A DNA stretch of 64,000 nucleotides from Paenibacillus kribbensis (GTDB taxonomy: Bacteria > Bacillota > Bacilli > Paenibacillales > Paenibacillaceae). Shown here piece by piece: positions 61,591-64,000 of this stretch (within the stretch, counting starts at the first letter, position 1; each line of letters begins with the position of its first letter). The stretch is from assembly GCF_002240415.1 (NCBI RefSeq), contig NZ_CP020028.1, positions 1,389,501 through 1,453,500 of the forward strand, in the 5' to 3' direction. The notes under the pieces are model-generated. The model was not told the origin of the DNA. It did no database searches and saw only the letters and a list, made by a program, of their open reading frames with translations. Made by a program: the position numbers and the translations under genes.

Positions 61591-64000
61591 ATGAAAGCTA
61601 GTGAAATCCGCTCCAAATGGCTGGAGTTTTTTGAAAGCAAGGGACATGTGATTGAACCAAGCGCACCGCTTGTTCCTCATAAAGATCCTTCCCTGCTGTG
61701 GATTAATGCGGGCATGGCGCCGCTCAAGCCTTATTTTGACGGACGTGTGAAGCCTGAAAATCCACGTATCGCCAATTCACAAAAATGCATTCGTACGAAT
61801 GACATTGAAAATGTCGGCAAAACGCGCCGTCACCACACTTTTTTCGAAATGCTCGGCAACTTTTCCATTGGCGACTATTTTAAAGAAGAGGCCATTACAT
61901 GGGCATGGGAGTTTCTGACTGATCCGAAATGGATTGGCTTTGATCCGGAGCGTCTGGCTGTTACCGTGTATCCTGAAGATGAAGAAGCGTACAAGCTGTG
62001 GAACGAAAAAATCGGTCTGCCTGCTGAGCGAATTATCAAATTGGAAGACAACTTCTGGGACATCGGTGAAGGCCCTTGCGGACCTTGTACGGAAATCTTT
62101 TATGATCGCGGCGAAGCCTACGGCAGCGACATGACGGACCCTGAAATGTATCCAGGCGGAGAGAACGAGCGATACCTGGAAGTATGGAATCTCGTATTCT
62201 CACAATTCAACCATAACAAAGACGGCAGCTATACGCCGCTTCCAAACAAAAATATTGATACAGGAGCCGGCTTGGAGCGTTTTGCATCCATTTTGCAAAA
62301 TGTGGATTCCAATTTTGACACAGATATTTTCCAGCCGCTCATTCAGAAAACAGCTGCAATGGCAGGAGTCAAATATAACGAAAATGTGGACAGCGACGTG
62401 GCTCTCAAAGTCATTGCCGACCATGTTCGTACCGTAGCTTTTGCGATTGGCGATGGCGTACTGCCTTCCAATGAGGGACGGGGCTATGTTATTCGCCGCT
62501 TGCTGCGCCGGGCTGTGCGTTACGGAAAAATGCTCGGTATGAACCGTCCGTTTATGTTTGAACTGGTGGAAACGGTTGGGAATATCATGGGTGTGTACTA
62601 CCCTGAAGTGGTGAACAAGCGTGATTTCATCGTCAAGGTGATCAAAACAGAAGAGGAACGCTTCCACGAAACACTGACAGACGGATTGGCTATTTTGGCT
62701 GACATCAGCGCTCAGGCGAAGGCGGAAGGCCGCGATATGATTAGCGGAACAGACGCATTCAAACTGTACGATACGTACGGGTTCCCATTTGACCTCACCG
62801 AGGATTATGCGGATGAGCAGGGCTTGAAAGTCGACCGTGAGGGCTTCGATGAAGCGATGCAGGAGCAACGCAAACGCGCGCGTGACGCTCATCAGGACAA
62901 TGCCAGCATGAAGATTCAGGGCGGAGCTTTGTCCGACTTGGCGGTTAAAAGTGAATTTGTTGGATATAATGACCTCGTAACTGAGTCAAAAATTGTGGCG
63001 ATTGTATATGAGGATGTGCTGGTGGACAGTGTTAGTGAAGGACAAACTTGCCAGGTCGTGCTGGATGTGACTCCTTTTTATGCCGAAAGCGGCGGACAAG
63101 TCAGTGACCATGGCTTGCTGCGTGGAGGTACGGTGACTGCGAAGGTCGAAGGACTGTTCAAGGCACCACAAGGCCAGCATGTGCATCAGGTCGTTGTAGA
63201 GGCCGGTGAGCTGAACGTTGGCGATACGGTGAAAGCAGAAGTAGACCAAGCCTCGCGTGGAGAAATTGAGAAAAACCATACGGCTACACATTTGCTGCAC
63301 AAAGCGCTTAAAGAAGTACTGGGTGACCATGTCAATCAGGCAGGTTCTTTGGTAGAGCCTGGACGACTGCGTTTTGACTTCTCCCATTTCGGAAGCATTA
63401 CAGCGGAAGAGCTGGCGGATATTGAGTTGCGGGTAAACCGTGCGATCTGGAGCCAGCTGGATGTGAATATTGAACTGAAACCGATTGATGAAGCCAAGGC
63501 ACTGGGAGCGATGGCGCTGTTCGGTGAAAAATACGGAGATATCGTAAGAGTCGTTAAAATAGGCGATTACAGCATCGAGCTGTGCGGTGGCTGTCATGTC
63601 AGCAATACCTCGCAAATCGGACTGTTCAAGCTTGTCAGCGAGAGCGGTATCGGATCAGGTGTCCGTCGTATTGAAGCAGTAACCGGGCGTGTTGGCTTTG
63701 AATATATGGAAGGACAATTGGAGCTGTTGAAGGTATCGGCCGGGCTGGTTAAATCCAAGCTGTCCGAGGTGCCGAAGCGCATCGAGTCCCTGCAGCAGCA
63801 CATTAAAGACCTTAGTCGTGAAAATGAATCGCTGCAAAGCAAGCTGAGCGCTATTGAGGCAGGTCAACTGACGGATCAGGTGGTGCAAGTCGGTGGAGTA
63901 CAACTGCTCGCTGCACGCGTACAGGCTTCCAGTATGGACGCTTTGCGTGCCATTGCCGATGAGTTGAAAGGGAAGCTTCCGGCTGCTGTGCTGGTGCTCG
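61591..64000 (+). CDS. alaS: Alanyl-tRNA synthetase, 3' partial
   Basis: The frame is open to the right edge, giving 803 of the roughly 878 residues expected. Class II catalytic core: [61 protein letters not shown]. The tRNA-recognition region and the editing domain follow, with HTATHLLH (His563, His567) and CGGCH (Cys665-His669), which bind zinc and clear Ser-tRNA-Ala. A coiled-coil linker begins near residue 735. AGGAGG lies eight bases before ATG. Only the C-terminal C-Ala domain is missing from the window. Confidence 0.97.
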   Translation, partial: MKASEIRSKWLEFFESKGHVIEPSAPLVPHKDPSLLWINAGMAPLKPYFDGRVKPENPRIANSQKCIRTNDIENVGKTRRHHTFFEMLGNFSIGDYFKEEAITWAWEFLTDPKWIGFDPERLAVTVYPEDEEAYKLWNEKIGLPAERIIKLEDNFWDIGEGPCGPCTEIFYDRGEAYGSDMTDPEMYPGGENERYLEVWNLVFSQFNHNKDGSYTPLPNKNIDTGAGLERFASILQNVDSNFDTDIFQPLIQKTAAMAGVKYNENVDSDVALKVIADHVRTVAFAIGDGVLPSNEGRGYVIRRLLRRAVRYGKMLGMNRPFMFELVETVGNIMGVYYPEVVNKRDFIVKVIKTEEERFHETLTDGLAILADISAQAKAEGRDMISGTDAFKLYDTYGFPFDLTEDYADEQGLKVDREGFDEAMQEQRKRARDAHQDNASMKIQGGALSDLAVKSEFVGYNDLVTESKIVAIVYEDVLVDSVSEGQTCQVVLDVTPFYAESGGQVSDHGLLRGGTVTAKVEGLFKAPQGQHVHQVVVEAGELNVGDTVKAEVDQASRGEIEKNHTATHLLHKALKEVLGDHVNQAGSLVEPGRLRFDFSHFGSITAEELADIELRVNRAIWSQLDVNIELKPIDEAKALGAMALFGEKYGDIVRVVKIGDYSIELCGGCHVSNTSQIGLFKLVSESGIGSGVRRIEAVTGRVGFEYMEGQLELLKVSAGLVKSKLSEVPKRIESLQQHIKDLSRENESLQSKLSAIEAGQLTDQVVQVGGVQLLAARVQASSMDALRAIADELKGKLPAAVLVL

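Overview
The window looks like a chromosome segment from a Paenibacillus of the P. polymyxa type. This rests on the Gram-positive ribosome-binding sites, the two T-box leaders, and a gene order (hisS-aspS-tcdA-rarA-mnmA/cymR-iscS-yrrD-yrrI-alaS) that matches the Bacillus subtilis block hisS-aspS-yrvM-yrvN-cymR-yrvO-trmU ... yrrD ... yrrI-alaS. Species is inference; nothing was searched. The core block has been opened in several places by accessory DNA.

Bases 1-17296 hold the 3' end of a trans-AT polyketide synthase cluster: three collinear, translationally spaced or overlapping megasynthase genes with no AT domains. Domain order is (MT)-ACP-KS-DH-KR | X-MT-ACP-ACP-KS-KR-ACP-KS | DH-ACP-ACP-KR-KS-(DH stub). 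The last protein stops about 30 residues into a DH domain and no thioesterase follows, so the assembly line looks truncated or finished by something outside this window. The first gene also has a sharp GC jump inside it.

Bases 17439-25276 hold housekeeping genes: a T-box-controlled hisS-aspS pair, tcdA, an AzgA/PbuG-type purine permease and a BmrA-like ABC exporter. Bases 25594-37370 are a complete citrate fermentation locus: an OmpR-type response regulator, a 2-hydroxycarboxylate (citrate) transporter, a hybrid sensor kinase, citD-citE-citF, a malic-enzyme-family gene that probably decarboxylates the oxaloacetate, and the cofactor and activation genes citC-citX-citG. A shared TTTAAGATYT motif precedes both the transporter and the kinase, and a near-consensus cre box precedes the transporter. 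A HelD-type RNA polymerase-recycling helicase, rarA, a crcB pair (fluoride channel) and a PPK2 kinase follow.

Bases about 43160-53400 are an AT-rich accessory island. It holds a frameshifted tyrosine recombinase, secreted and membrane proteins of unknown role, a frameshifted serine recombinase, an unknown 300-residue protein bracketed by two copies of the same hairpin, a helix-turn-helix/TPR receptor with an overlapping small exported-peptide gene (a quorum-sensing pair of the RRNPP/Alo type), a ParB-like relic, and a WXG100 polymorphic RNase toxin with a CPCC immunity protein. That pair is followed by an orphan toxin tip with its own DUF1871 protein. The right edge of the island cuts off the N-terminus of a DinB-family gene.

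Bases 53846-64000 return to the core: mnmA on the minus strand, then cymR, iscS, a PRC-barrel protein, a zinc-ribbon protein, a chemoreceptor on the minus strand, a YrrI-like transporter and T-box-controlled alaS, which runs off the right edge.
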